The notes: generated by a model not told the origin, from the sequence alone. Shown: positions 18,612 to 28,258, numbered from the stretch's first letter. The stretch is 64,000 nucleotides of DNA from Ardenticatenaceae bacterium (GCA_020634245.1 JACKCC010000016.1:124001-188000), one strand, 5' to 3'. A program made the numbers and translations.

Positions 18612-20759
18612 TCACTCTATTGTTAATTCCGTTATTTGCCCTTGCCATTGTACGGCCGTAACTGCCGTTGGGCGCTGATAATAATTTCCTTCCAAAACAG
18701 AAGTCTGGATGTCGTAAGAGCCGATTACTTCTTGTGTCCAACCAGGGATGGGCCAATTATACCCGCCTTGAACGGTGATCCAATAGATGCGGTGACCCTG
18801 TGCCTGCCACTGTAGTAGTAGTTCATCAAAGGCTTCCTGGTCTAATGCTTCTGGATCGCGCAGGGTAAGGACGTCATATCCTTTCAGGAAGCGCAGCGGT
18901 GTACCGATGATGTCTCCCTGGCCGATGGGAGATGAATCGTTGAAAATCAAGATGGAATCTGGTGCTAGCTGGTCAGTTAATTGGTCTAGCTGGGGCAGAA
19001 TACCCTGGTAATCTACCTGGCTAATAAAACCGCGAGCCAGCCAGCCAAATCCGCCCAACCAGACCAGGGCTAAGGCCAGAGAAAGTCCTGACAACCAGAT
19101 TTTTTGACGGGCCAGCAGCCAGCCCAGGAGGTAGGCCCCTCCTACAATGAATAGGGGCATGACGGCCGGGACGTAACGGCGCATGGCGTAGATTTGGTGC
19201 GGGTTGGCGTGGATGTTGGTTATGTAGATGAGGCTAATGAGGAGGCTGATGCTGAGCATTACGGCCGTTTCCCGATTCACGTGCCAGATCAACAACCCGA
19301 TGCCGACTATCCCTAACCCGATGCCGATTGGCGACAGATACCAGCCGAGCCGAAGCAGATTTTCATGGTTGAATTGCGGAATAGCTGTTTGGCTGTAAGG
19401 GTCATTCCAGAAAACGGCCTCGTGCAGATACGGCCGTGCCAACCAGTTATATAAGCCCCAAACCACAAAACCCACAACCAGGATAATAAGAAACTGCCGC
19501 TGGAAACGGGCCATCCGCATCAGATGGGTACGGAAACGAGCCAGACCCAGCAGCAGCGCGATACTGGCGATGCCCGCGCCTATTGGAATAATCCAATTAT
19601 TACGCAGTAAACGTAAAGCGAAACCGAATAAATCGAAAAAATAAGGTCGGCTTTGCCACAGTGCATGCAGGAGCGAATGGAGGACAAGAAGCAGCAAGGG
19701 TAGGAAAAACCAGTTGTATTCGCGTTTCCAGCCATCGTGTACCCACAGCCAGATGCCCAGTAAGCCCAAAACCGGCAGGACGAAGAGCATATCAATGCGT
19801 ACCAGGAAGGATTGGCCCAGCGCCAGACCAGCCAGCAATCCCCAGAATCGGTCTTTGGGGCTTTTTAGCCAGATGCCCAGGCTCCAAAAACCGGCCCAGA
19901 GCAAAAATTGAGTCATTGTTTCGGTGGTCGGGTAGCGGGCAAACCAGATTTGGAGGGCATTCAAACTTAATCCGGCCAGAGCCAGTAAGCCTGTTTCCCA
20001 GCCGGCCATCCGGCGTACGGTCAAATAGAGAGTTAAAGCGCCCAACAACGCCCATAAGCCTGGCATCAACAATGCGGCCTGGATGCCGCTGTTGGGGTTT
20101 CCCAGACCATAGGCAACCGCCTGCCATACCGGATATAGATGATAAAACTGGGGTGTAATTTCCCCGGCGGGTTTGCCTGTCACGAAAAAAGCGGGCAGGA
20201 TGTAATAAGGCGCGATGTCGTTTTTTTGTGAACGCAGGAGCGCCGGATACAGGTTAGCGGGTATGCTGGCAAGAAAATCATCCTGGATGGTGATACGGCC
20301 GTTTTCGGCAATCTCGGCGCTCAAATTAACATAAACGCCAGCGTCGGCTCCACCAATGATGAATTGATGAGGCCGGCCGAAAAGGTAAACGGCCGCTACC
20401 AGCCATAAACCCAATGCCAGCCATTCAACCCAATCTGGCAGGGAAGCAAAAAGCCGCTTTACCTGTGTTGGCGATATAGCCAACCGCCCGCTAAAACCAT
20501 GACGATACAGCCGCAGCGCCAACAAAAAAGAGAGTCCGGCCCACAGCAGCGCCAGGGTTAAAATAGAAAACCAGCCCAGTTCGGCCAGCACGAAAGCCAG
20601 CCACCCCATTGTTAACAGCCCTAGAGTAAGGCTGGCAAAACCGGCTTCCAGGTGTGTGCCGGTAAACGGCCGTTGCTCTGTGAAAAACTGCCGCAAAATC
20701 AGCCAGCCTTGTAGAAAAGCGGTTCCAGAAATAAGTAATATGACTATCCATGCAGTCAT
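18612..20759 (-). CDS. Large polytopic membrane protein, GT-C/PMT-like
   Basis: 715 aa with at least twelve hydrophobic segments from the N-terminus (MTAWIVILLISGTAFLQGWL) to about residue 570, then a soluble C-terminal part of about 130 residues containing YDVLTLRDPEALDQEAF. The first large loop carries FIIGGADAGVYVNLSAEIAE, an acidic motif in the position of the catalytic Asp of GT-C enzymes. RYPTTETMTQFLLWAGF follows. GT-C enzymes use polyprenyl-phosphate sugars on the outer membrane face. Start overlaps the stop of the next GT-C-like gene by 1 nt. Exact activity is unknown. Confidence 0.8.
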   Translation of the reverse strand: MTAWIVILLISGTAFLQGWLILRQFFTEQRPFTGTHLEAGFASLTLGLLTMGWLAFVLAELGWFSILTLALLWAGLSFLLALRLYRHGFSGRLAISPTQVKRLFASLPDWVEWLALGLWLVAAVYLFGRPHQFIIGGADAGVYVNLSAEIAENGRITIQDDFLASIPANLYPALLRSQKNDIAPYYILPAFFVTGKPAGEITPQFYHLYPVWQAVAYGLGNPNSGIQAALLMPGLWALLGALTLYLTVRRMAGWETGLLALAGLSLNALQIWFARYPTTETMTQFLLWAGFWSLGIWLKSPKDRFWGLLAGLALGQSFLVRIDMLFVLPVLGLLGIWLWVHDGWKREYNWFFLPLLLLVLHSLLHALWQSRPYFFDLFGFALRLLRNNWIIPIGAGIASIALLLGLARFRTHLMRMARFQRQFLIILVVGFVVWGLYNWLARPYLHEAVFWNDPYSQTAIPQFNHENLLRLGWYLSPIGIGLGIVGIGLLIWHVNRETAVMLSISLLISLIYITNIHANPHQIYAMRRYVPAVMPLFIVGGAYLLGWLLARQKIWLSGLSLALALVWLGGFGWLARGFISQVDYQGILPQLDQLTDQLAPDSILIFNDSSPIGQGDIIGTPLRFLKGYDVLTLRDPEALDQEAFDELLLQWQAQGHRIYWITVQGGYNWPIPGWTQEVIGSYDIQTSVLEGNYYQRPTAVTAVQWQGQITELTIE

Positions 20760-22276
20760 CAGCTAGTTATCCGCCGGTGATAAATCTTGATTTGGCGAAA
20801 TTGGTCTTCGAATATCTGTTCAAGTTCAAAGTTTTCGTCAATATAAGCCATGACAGCGGCAATTTCTTCATCGGTTTGAAAACTAAACACAACATGATCG
20901 ACAACCAAATATTGTGTGTTGGCCAGAATTTCCATAGTCCGGTCGTGAGGCATCGTATAAAGAAAATAATGATTCCGATCCGCGTAATAGCCCATCACGG
21001 GTCCTTCATGAATAACCGCGATGACTGTGTCGGGTGGTGTATGTTCAGCCAGGTACAGTCCGGCATCCCGAACCGGATAAAAGTAAAGCTGGCTGGTTAA
21101 AATTCGATTGAGGAATAAGGGTTCCCACCATCCAAATACGTTACGCCATTGGTCACGCGGCGCAATTTTTAATGGGGAAACGCTCCAAGCCAGCAAAAGA
21201 ACAATTATCGCTGCCATTGCCCAACGGATTCGATTCTGCTTAGTCCATTCCCAGACAGTTTGCCAATCAATCAAGTAGGCAATGATCATGGAGACCGCCG
21301 GCACAAGTGCAATGACATGGCGAAGTTCTTTCAAGCTGATAAGTAATGAAGCCCCAAATGCCAGCCCAAGATACAAGAAAAGCAGCAGAACGATTCGGGG
21401 CAGCTTACGTCGAAACCATAACCCAAAAGCCGCCAGGCTTATAAAAAACAGAAACGTAGTTCCCCACCCCAACAGGTCTCCCCCCAATTGCTGTAGCCAT
21501 GCCCCCAACAGGGTTGCGGTACGGCCGTCAGCTGAATGCGTAGATCCTGAGGCGAAATTGACCCAATTCATTATCCCATTTTGGAACTGTGTAGCATTTA
21601 AGCTGAATCCCCAGTATCCCCAAAACCCCAGTCCGATAATGGTTGGCAGAGTTCCTAGCAAGGCATTTTGAATCCGTTCCTGCCAATTCCGCCCTGTGAT
21701 GAGCGCATAAAGTGCAACGGCCGTTACAAAAAACAATGCCAGTTCTTTTAGCAAAACGGCCGTTGCCACTGCGGCCCCCACCCACAGCCAATTACTCCAG
21801 GATGGTCGGACTTCATCTCTGGCCAACCAATAGACGGCCAGGAGAATGCAGAACATCATAGGCACTTCCATCGTCAAAAAGTAGGCGTAGATGGCGACGA
21901 ATGTATTAAGCGCCAGTAGTGATGCGGCCACAAAACTGGCAACGGCCGTTCGCCGCTGCCGCACCGCTAAATAAACCAATACAATACTACCTGCCCCCAG
22001 GAATGTGTTTACCAAACGTACCAACGTTGGATTGTCACCTAATACGGTAACGGAACCGGAAACCAGATAGAGATAAAGTGGGGTATGGATGAAATACAAT
22101 AATCCATTGGGACCTATCGAGCGTAAAGGAAGGCCAACACGATGGATATTGCGGGCGACATCTAAAAAAACAGCCTCATCATAATCGGTGACACTGACGC
22201 GATAGATAAGGATGCCCTGAAACAAAAGAAACGCAACTAGCGCCAGCGCCAGCAGGATATAATCGTTTTTTTTCAT
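20759..22276 (-). CDS. PMT/ArnT-like GT-C family protein
   Basis: 505 aa with about eleven membrane helices. The first periplasmic loop reads YRVSVTDYDEAVFLDVARNI, containing the acidic pair that in PMT/ArnT enzymes binds the lipid-phosphate donor. FIHTPLYLYLVSGSVTVLGD follows and RLVNTFLGAGSIVLVYLAVR starts the next helix. The C-terminal 120 residues are soluble and include LAEHTPPDTVIAVIHEGPVM. It forms a coupled pair with the 715-aa protein. Expected role: transfer of a polyprenyl-linked sugar to a glycan or protein outside the membrane. Confidence 0.85.
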   Translation of the reverse strand: MKKNDYILLALALVAFLLFQGILIYRVSVTDYDEAVFLDVARNIHRVGLPLRSIGPNGLLYFIHTPLYLYLVSGSVTVLGDNPTLVRLVNTFLGAGSIVLVYLAVRQRRTAVASFVAASLLALNTFVAIYAYFLTMEVPMMFCILLAVYWLARDEVRPSWSNWLWVGAAVATAVLLKELALFFVTAVALYALITGRNWQERIQNALLGTLPTIIGLGFWGYWGFSLNATQFQNGIMNWVNFASGSTHSADGRTATLLGAWLQQLGGDLLGWGTTFLFFISLAAFGLWFRRKLPRIVLLLFLYLGLAFGASLLISLKELRHVIALVPAVSMIIAYLIDWQTVWEWTKQNRIRWAMAAIIVLLLAWSVSPLKIAPRDQWRNVFGWWEPLFLNRILTSQLYFYPVRDAGLYLAEHTPPDTVIAVIHEGPVMGYYADRNHYFLYTMPHDRTMEILANTQYLVVDHVVFSFQTDEEIAAVMAYIDENFELEQIFEDQFRQIKIYHRRITS

Positions 22277-22321
22277 GAAACCAATCAGTTCGGACCCCGC
22301 ATTACTGCGTTATTTAAATCA

Positions 22322-22370
22322 GGCAAAAACGGGAGAACCTATTCTGACAGGTAATTCTCCCGCTTTTTGC
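22322..22370. terminator. Bidirectional Rho-independent terminator
   Basis: GGGAGAA at 22331-22337 pairs with TTCTCCC at 22355-22361, with an inner CCT/AGG pairing. Runs of five A and five T flank the stem, so it can work on either strand. It ends the minus transcript of the secreted glycosidase gene (stop at 22511). A second, looser inverted repeat (AGGCTTTTT at 22410 with AAAAAGCCT at 22447) lies between. Confidence 0.85.
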
Positions 22371-22510
22371 CCGACCGGAGTGATTCTGTTTATTAAAGTA
22401 ACATTGTTTAGGCTTTTTAGGAAACTAAATGATCCAATTTGTCCCGAAAAAGCCTCTAGCCAATTCCAGAAATACACCTGATTTTTGGGTTGGGGGAATT
22501 GACCATTATC

Positions 22511-24118
22511 CTATCTCAACGCAGTCGGTAAATAGGTTTGGTCTGGGTTAATGATAACGAGTCCGGATATTATATTATCGCTTTCCGATTCTTCAGCCAA
22601 TCCGGCCCCGCTGTCCACCTTGACCCAATAATAATGAACACCTTCTGGCAGATTACTCCAGTTTACGCTGACCGAAACGGGTCCGCGAGCACAGCCGTTC
22701 AGGTTAGGCACAACGGCCGTGGCAATCTCGGTTGTCAAATTTTGATCGCTGTAAAAAGTGACAGTGGTGGGCGTGGTAACGGCCGTGTCACCATTATTAT
22801 AAACATCAACCGAAATCGTCACAGTGGACGTTGTTGATGGAGCAATAATAAAGCCGGGCACATTGGCCGCATTCCAGGGAATGAGGTTGGGCAGCAGATT
22901 GCGTTCGGCGATTTCTGATTGAAATGCCTGTCCCATCAAAGTCATTGCTGACAAGTCTTCTTCATATAAACTGCTTGATTTGCCGGCGCCATTGTAATAA
23001 ATACTAAACCACATAGCCTGTTGCACAAGACGGTAGTTGTCTTGTGGATACCCTAAACTGGTATCGACCATCATGGCCGGCCCATCAATCAAATCAAATG
23101 TATTGTGCAAATAGTTGCTGACGCGTACTGGCGTAAAACATTGGCCAAACTCGTCCTGGAGATATTCACACACGCCACCGGGCGCTTCATAACCATACAA
23201 AATCGAATATTCTGAAATAATCAACGGTTTGTTTTGTTGACCATGATTCTTCATCCAGGTGCGCAGATCCTTGATCTGGCGTTGGAAAAAGGAAAGATTG
23301 TCATGATCGGCAAAACAATAGACGTCGTTGTTCACATTGCCGCAAAGGTACGCCTCTGATCGCCCGGTTGACTCCCTCATGCCCAGTGCCGGATCCGTGC
23401 CTACGGCCACGTTAGCAATATCATTGGGCACACCCAGGGGTGTTACTTCAGGCATTATATACAAATGCATATTCCAGACATCGACCGGCATTCCCGTGCC
23501 ATAAGCGGCTTTATAAGCTGCCCACACTTTGTCTAGATATTGCAAACGGCCGGGTGTGATTTCAACCAGACCGGCAATCGCCACTTTTGCACTGGGATCC
23601 CGGGCTTTGATGAATTGATAAACGTCATGATATGCGCGGGCATACATTTCAGGCTGCATATCATCTTGGGCGCTGCTGCCTGCCGACGGTCCACGATCTG
23701 GTTCGTTACCAACAATCCAGGTTGCACCCGGATAAGCAGCAATTCTCGTTCCTAACCCGGCATCCGTAAGCGGTGGTGAGACCGTATAAGAGTTCAAATA
23801 GATATCACCATTTTTGAGCTGATCCAGTCGAATAACTGGCACATATTCAATATTTGATGGGGCAGTAACATACGCAGTTGTAGAAAAATTTAAATACCAG
23901 CCGGCCCCAATCTGTGATAGTTTGGTAGCTTGGTCTGTGTCTAGTGGGACTGTCCCAAAGCGGCAGTTCGGTGCTGCTGCATCTAATTCGAAGAGATGAT
24001 CATTGGTATTGAGCTGCTCACCACTGACGGGAAAGTTTGTGACGGTAATGGCTGCCATTGCTATCAGCAGCACCCCGACAAGGGCCGACTTACGTAAAAC
24101 TTGTTTCATATTTGACAT
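22511..24118 (-). CDS. Secreted GH-A clan-like glycoside hydrolase with CARDB domain and YLP tail
   Basis: 535 aa with a signal peptide (SALVGVLLIAMAAITVTNF). Residues 45-420 look like a TIM-barrel glycosidase: WIVGNEPDRGPS near 140 matches the clan GH-A Asn-Glu acid/base motif, and NKPLIISEYSILYGYEAP near 300 would supply the nucleophile Glu. A CARDB-type sandwich follows (PNLIPWNAANVPGF to AEESESDN), then the tail YLPTALR. No closer GH family is claimed. It may trim or remodel the surface glycan made by adjacent genes. The downstream terminator and 133-bp upstream gap suggest it is transcribed with, or just after, the 120-aa protein gene. Confidence 0.8.
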   Translation of the reverse strand: MSNMKQVLRKSALVGVLLIAMAAITVTNFPVSGEQLNTNDHLFELDAAAPNCRFGTVPLDTDQATKLSQIGAGWYLNFSTTAYVTAPSNIEYVPVIRLDQLKNGDIYLNSYTVSPPLTDAGLGTRIAAYPGATWIVGNEPDRGPSAGSSAQDDMQPEMYARAYHDVYQFIKARDPSAKVAIAGLVEITPGRLQYLDKVWAAYKAAYGTGMPVDVWNMHLYIMPEVTPLGVPNDIANVAVGTDPALGMRESTGRSEAYLCGNVNNDVYCFADHDNLSFFQRQIKDLRTWMKNHGQQNKPLIISEYSILYGYEAPGGVCEYLQDEFGQCFTPVRVSNYLHNTFDLIDGPAMMVDTSLGYPQDNYRLVQQAMWFSIYYNGAGKSSSLYEEDLSAMTLMGQAFQSEIAERNLLPNLIPWNAANVPGFIIAPSTTSTVTISVDVYNNGDTAVTTPTTVTFYSDQNLTTEIATAVVPNLNGCARGPVSVSVNWSNLPEGVHYYWVKVDSGAGLAEESESDNIISGLVIINPDQTYLPTALR

Positions 24119-24251
24119 AATTCACCTTTACAATGGTTATTTTCGCACAGGACAATTGGGCCGCAATGGATGGCGTTTAACGTGATGTCCCCTATTGTCA
24201 TAGGAAATGTTCGTTTTTAACAAACAGGCATTGTGGATTTGGCAGAATCTG

Positions 24252-24614
24252 CTACTGGCTGGCTTCCAAACGGGATAATCGTTCATCTATTGAATGTAAG
24301 AGGCGGTTCATTTGAATGAGCTGGGTTGTGAGTTCTGCTGTATTGTGGGTGAGATCTGTTTGTTCTTGGTCCAGGGCAATCAGCCAATCATCATGTTCAT
24401 GGATGGCATTGACAATCAGGTGATTGAATTCGTTTTGTTGTTGTAGTAATGGTCTAACGTACCATTTTGTAGAGATGTTGTTCCACATTTCGCGAACGCG
24501 GGCTATTAAACGGCCGATCACGGCCGTTTCTGAACTGAATGGCCGCTCTTGTATCTGCGATTTGGCGCTTAACCAGTCATAATCACCCGCATTTTTATTG
24601 TCTTTTGTAGACAT
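24252..24614 (-). CDS. Small coiled-coil protein, GT-linked family (copy 3)
   Basis: 120 aa, function unknown. After a polar start, residues 30-62 read TAVIGRLIARVREMWNNIST followed by KWYVRPLLQQQNEFNHLIV. The IG-x5-(V)R block aligns with copies at 14198 and 16872, and the RPLLQQQ(N)xFN segment resembles, from memory, N-terminal segments fused to some bacterial methyltransferases and glycosyltransferases. The rest is a long coiled coil (LTTQLIQMNRLLHSIDERLS). It stands divergently next to the Wzt-like ATPase, across a 228-bp promoter region. Confidence 0.75.
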   Translation of the reverse strand: MSTKDNKNAGDYDWLSAKSQIQERPFSSETAVIGRLIARVREMWNNISTKWYVRPLLQQQNEFNHLIVNAIHEHDDWLIALDQEQTDLTHNTAELTTQLIQMNRLLHSIDERLSRLEASQ

Positions 24615-24780
24615 AGCACCTCATCTATCAACTTCTATAAATACCCTTGTTTCGTCAGAACTGTAATTCATGGTTGCTAACCTGTCAATACCACTCAATT
24701 CCCCCATTCAGGGCAATTGAATTCTATTGGTTCAAGAGAACCGGTCTTTTCTTACATGGTTGGAGAATGTGAACGCCTGG

Positions 24781-24809
24781 TTGGTGGCAGACTTTATTTG
24801 CGCTAAAAT
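24781..24809 (+). promoter_or_regulatory. Candidate sigma-70 type promoter of the Wzt-like gene
   Basis: TTGGTG at 24781-24786, a 17-nt spacer, and TAAAAT at 24804-24809 (five of six matches to TATAAT). Transcription would start near 24816, leaving about 27 nt before the ATG at 24843, with AGAGG as a ribosome binding site. Assigned by pattern only. Confidence 0.5.
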
Positions 24810-24842
24810 GGCCCTTGTTTAGATTAAAGAGGCATATTTTGT

Positions 24843-26075
24843 ATGAGTATTGAGCCCATTATTCGTTTTGAAAGCGTCGGAAAACGATTCTTTTTCACAT
24901 CAGAAACACCCCAATCTGTTTTGGAGATGATTATTACCTTCTTTTCGCGCCGCCGCCGGGCGCAGCGTAGTCAGGATTTATGGGCGGTGCGAGATGTGAG
25001 TTTTGAAGTGTTACCTGGTGAGGTAATAGGTATTGTTGGTCGTAATGGCAGTGGTAAAAGTACACTGCTGAAGTTAATTGCCCGCATTTTGCGTCCTAAC
25101 AGCGGGCGGATCATGATTGACGGCCGTACCAGTGCTCTTCTGGAATTAGGTGCCGGTTTCCACACCGATCTTACTGGCCGGGAAAACATTTTCCTTAACG
25201 CTTCTGTCCTGGGGTTAAGCAAGGAAGAGATACAAGAGCGTTATCAGGATATTGTCGAATTCTCAGAATTGGGCGATTTCATCAACATGCCGGTCAAACA
25301 TTATTCGTCGGGCATGTTTATGAGGCTGGGGTTCAGCGTAGCGATTCACGTAGACCCGGATATTCTCATTGTAGATGAGATTTTGGCGGTTGGTGATCAG
25401 CAATTTCAGGCAAAATGTATCGACCGTATTCTGGACATGATGAAAAAAGGAACGACGATCATTATTGTCAGTCACAACTTGAGCCTGATACGCAAATTAT
25501 GTACCCGGCTCATTTGGCTGGATAAAGGTATCCCGCGGGCGATAGGTCCAACCATGGAGGTCGCCCGGCAATATATGGCATATTCATTTGGTACGGCAAA
25601 CAAATCGTTAACTGATCAGGCCGTGTCGCAGCATGTAAAACGTACTGGGAGTGGCGATGCAGAGATAACGGCCGTTCGCTTTCTCAACCAGCATGAGGAA
25701 GAGCAGACTGCCTTCAAAACCGGCGACTCGATGATTATCGAGGTTATTTATCAGACCCATAAACCAATTGATGACCCTGAATTTGGCCTCTCAATTTTCC
25801 GTGATGATGGGGTTCACGTAGCCAGCCCCAGCAATTTGATCAGCGGGCTGCATACTGGCCTTCTCGATGGTGCGGGCAAGATTCGTTATCACATTGAACG
25901 ATTACCCCTTTTACCGGCCGATTATCAGTTAACGGCTGGTATTCACGATGGGGTTACTAACTTTCAGTACGATAATCTTGATCGGGCTTTTTCATTCCGT
26001 ATTATTCCCGGCGGTACTGAAGAGCTTTATGGATTGGTAGAATTGCCATCCCGATGGGAATGGGACCCGGCTTAG
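24843..26075 (+). CDS. ABC transporter ATPase for polysaccharide export (Wzt-like)
   Basis: 410 aa. Walker A GRNGSGKSTLLK is at residues 66-77, the signature YSSGMFMRLGFSVAIH near 153 (SSGM form typical of Wzt/TagH), Walker B ILIVDEIL near 175 and the switch His in IIVSHNLSL. Residues 265-400 form a C-terminal beta domain (GDAEITAVRFLNQ, GLSIFRDDGVHVASP) like Wzt_C, which recognises the chain terminus in O-antigen exporters. No permease is adjacent; the Wzm-like protein at 2590-3525 is the only candidate partner here. Wzt_C implies that chain length or end modification is read before export. Confidence 0.92.
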   Translation: MSIEPIIRFESVGKRFFFTSETPQSVLEMIITFFSRRRRAQRSQDLWAVRDVSFEVLPGEVIGIVGRNGSGKSTLLKLIARILRPNSGRIMIDGRTSALLELGAGFHTDLTGRENIFLNASVLGLSKEEIQERYQDIVEFSELGDFINMPVKHYSSGMFMRLGFSVAIHVDPDILIVDEILAVGDQQFQAKCIDRILDMMKKGTTIIIVSHNLSLIRKLCTRLIWLDKGIPRAIGPTMEVARQYMAYSFGTANKSLTDQAVSQHVKRTGSGDAEITAVRFLNQHEEEQTAFKTGDSMIIEVIYQTHKPIDDPEFGLSIFRDDGVHVASPSNLISGLHTGLLDGAGKIRYHIERLPLLPADYQLTAGIHDGVTNFQYDNLDRAFSFRIIPGGTEELYGLVELPSRWEWDPA

Positions 26076-26168
26076 GGGTCTTGGGAACATCCAGGTACCA
26101 TTCATCTCAAGTTTCATTGCCGAATTAGCCGGCAGCAGGCATAATTTAGCTTCAGGATGGTCTTTGGC

Positions 26169-26197
26169 TTGACAAAGGGTATTCCCCCAATTATCTG
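26169..26197 (+). promoter_or_regulatory. Candidate promoter of the UMF1-type transporter
   Basis: A perfect TTGACA at 26169-26174 is followed after 17 nt by TATCTG at 26192-26197, a weak -10. AGGAGA follows near 26205, 11-12 nt before the ATG at 26222. Pattern-based. Confidence 0.4.
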
Positions 26198-26221
26198 CCC
26201 AATCAGGAGAAAGAAAAAACG

Positions 26222-28258
26222 ATGACTGCACAGGCCGCACATATATCACCCGAAATAGACGAACGCGAATACAAACGCCGCATCAACGCCTGGACGATGT
26301 ACGACTGGGCCAATTCCGCATTTGCTACGACGATTTTAGCCGCCGTTTTGCCCGCCTACTACAGCGCCGTTGCCGGGGCCACCCTGGCCAGCGAGGCCAA
26401 AGCGACCCAATACTGGAGCGTTGGTCTGAGCATTTCTTTGTTTATCGTGGCCTTTTTGTCGCCGATTCTGGGCACCGTTTCCGATATCATGCGCGGCAAA
26501 AAGAAATTCCTGGCTATTTTCGTCGGATTGGGCGTTATCGGAACCGGCCTGCTGGTTTTGGCCGACACTGGCGATTGGCTGCTGGCTTCCATCTTTTTCA
26601 TTATCGGCCGTATCGGTTTTGGCGCGGCTAACGTGTTTTATGATGCGCTCCTGCCCCACGTGGCCAAAGAAGAAGACCAGGATCGGGTTTCCAGCAAGGG
26701 CTACGCCATGGGTTATCTGGGCGGCGGCATTCTGCTGGCCATCAACATCGCCATGATTCAGATGATTCCCGGTACATTGGGCGCGCGCCTTTCCTTCCTC
26801 AGTGTGGCTGTCTGGTGGGCAGTTTTCTCCATCCCGATTTTCCGCCGCGTGCCTGAACCCCGCGCGGCCACAAAACAGTTGGAGCCGGGCGAGAGTTTGA
26901 TTAGCGTCAGTTTTGGCCGGATTAAAAACACCTTCAAAGATTTGCGCCAGTTCCGGGAGTTGTTCCGTTACCTGATTGCTTTCCTCATCTACAATGATGG
27001 CATCGGCATCATCATTGGCATTGCCGTGATTTACGGCGCGGAGTTGGGCTTTGAGACGACGGAATTGATTCTGGCGCTGCTGTTGGTGCAGTTTGTGGGG
27101 ATTCCGTTCAGTCTGGTGTTTGGCAATTTGCCCAGCAAAAGTGACAAACGGCAGTCGATGTATCTGGCCTTTGTCTTGTTTAACATTGTTTTACTGCCCA
27201 TTGTTGGTGTGGCCGGGATGCAATTATTGCCACGCAATATTACCGGTACGCCTTCACCGGATTTTGCGGCAACAGCAACGGCCGTTGGCCAGGGCGTCCA
27301 CACTGTCGAAGAAGCAGGCGCAATGGATTTCCAGGGCACTTGGCAAAATAATACCGTCACCGGTGCAATGCGCGGCGAAACCTGTAACTGGTATGCGTTC
27401 TGGTGCGATCCAACGCAATATGATGTGGTGTATGCGGTAACGGCCGTGCCCGATGGACGATTAAACTTCGCTTTCAACGGCCAGGTTGTGGAACTCACCA
27501 TCAGCAACGGCCCCGACCACGGCCAATGGCTGGTCGAAATGGACGGCATGACTGTCCTGGACGACGAGCAGCAGCCGGTCGTCATCGACGCCTACTCCCC
27601 CACCATCCGCTACGGCGTCACCGAGGAATTCCGCGCTGCTGAAGAGGGCGAACACATCCTTAGTCTGGTCAACACCGGCCAGGCTAATCCCGACAGCAGC
27701 GGTACGCTCATATCCCTGGCTCGAATCGAAGTACGGCCGCCGCTGCGCAGCAGTAATCTGGGCGCCATCGTCGGTTTGATTTTGGCCTTGCAACTTATCG
27801 GCGGCCTGTTTGCCTACTTCCTGGGACCGCGTTTCTTTGCCAGTCTGGCCGAGAAATTTGATACCAAGCGCAGCATCATGCTGGCCCTGGTCGCTTACAG
27901 TATCATCGCCGTTTGGGGTTACTTCCTCAACGCGGTGATTGAGTTCTGGTTCCTGGCCTGGATGGTAGCCATCGTCCAGGGCGGCAGCCAGGCGTTGAGC
28001 CGCAGCCTGTACGCCAGCATGTCCCCGCCCTCGATGAGCGGCGAATTCTTTGGCTTGTTCAGCATCATGGAGAAATTTGCCTCCTTCATCAGCCCCATTT
28101 TCTTCATCATCTCCGTCGCCCTGTTCGACAGCAGCCGCCCCGGTATTTTGAGCATCATTGTGCTGTTTTTTATCGGCGGTTACTTACTCTCGCGTGTAGA
28201 TGTGGCCGAAGGTCGGCGCGTCGCCCAGGAAAAGGAAGCGCAGTTGGCCAAAGGATGA
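26222..28258 (+). CDS. UMF1/Atg22-type MFS transporter with large inserted domain
   Basis: 678 aa. RRINAWTMYDWANSAFATTI is the UMF1/Atg22 N-terminal signature, and SPILGTVSDIMRGKKKFLAI is the MFS loop 2-3 motif. Family members are usually 420-480 aa. Here residues about 338-508, between membrane segments, form an extra polar domain starting near NITGTPSPDFAATATAVGQG and including ETCNWYAFWCDPTQYDVVYA, with two Cys that could pair outside the cell, and beta-rich PDGRLNFAFNGQVVELTI. The last 160 residues return to membrane helices. The domain lies on the extracytoplasmic side if normal topology holds. Transported substrate is unknown. A heptad array and terminator follow the stop directly. Confidence 0.85.
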   Translation: MTAQAAHISPEIDEREYKRRINAWTMYDWANSAFATTILAAVLPAYYSAVAGATLASEAKATQYWSVGLSISLFIVAFLSPILGTVSDIMRGKKKFLAIFVGLGVIGTGLLVLADTGDWLLASIFFIIGRIGFGAANVFYDALLPHVAKEEDQDRVSSKGYAMGYLGGGILLAINIAMIQMIPGTLGARLSFLSVAVWWAVFSIPIFRRVPEPRAATKQLEPGESLISVSFGRIKNTFKDLRQFRELFRYLIAFLIYNDGIGIIIGIAVIYGAELGFETTELILALLLVQFVGIPFSLVFGNLPSKSDKRQSMYLAFVLFNIVLLPIVGVAGMQLLPRNITGTPSPDFAATATAVGQGVHTVEEAGAMDFQGTWQNNTVTGAMRGETCNWYAFWCDPTQYDVVYAVTAVPDGRLNFAFNGQVVELTISNGPDHGQWLVEMDGMTVLDDEQQPVVIDAYSPTIRYGVTEEFRAAEEGEHILSLVNTGQANPDSSGTLISLARIEVRPPLRSSNLGAIVGLILALQLIGGLFAYFLGPRFFASLAEKFDTKRSIMLALVAYSIIAVWGYFLNAVIEFWFLAWMVAIVQGGSQALSRSLYASMSPPSMSGEFFGLFSIMEKFASFISPIFFIISVALFDSSRPGILSIIVLFFIGGYLLSRVDVAEGRRVAQEKEAQLAKG

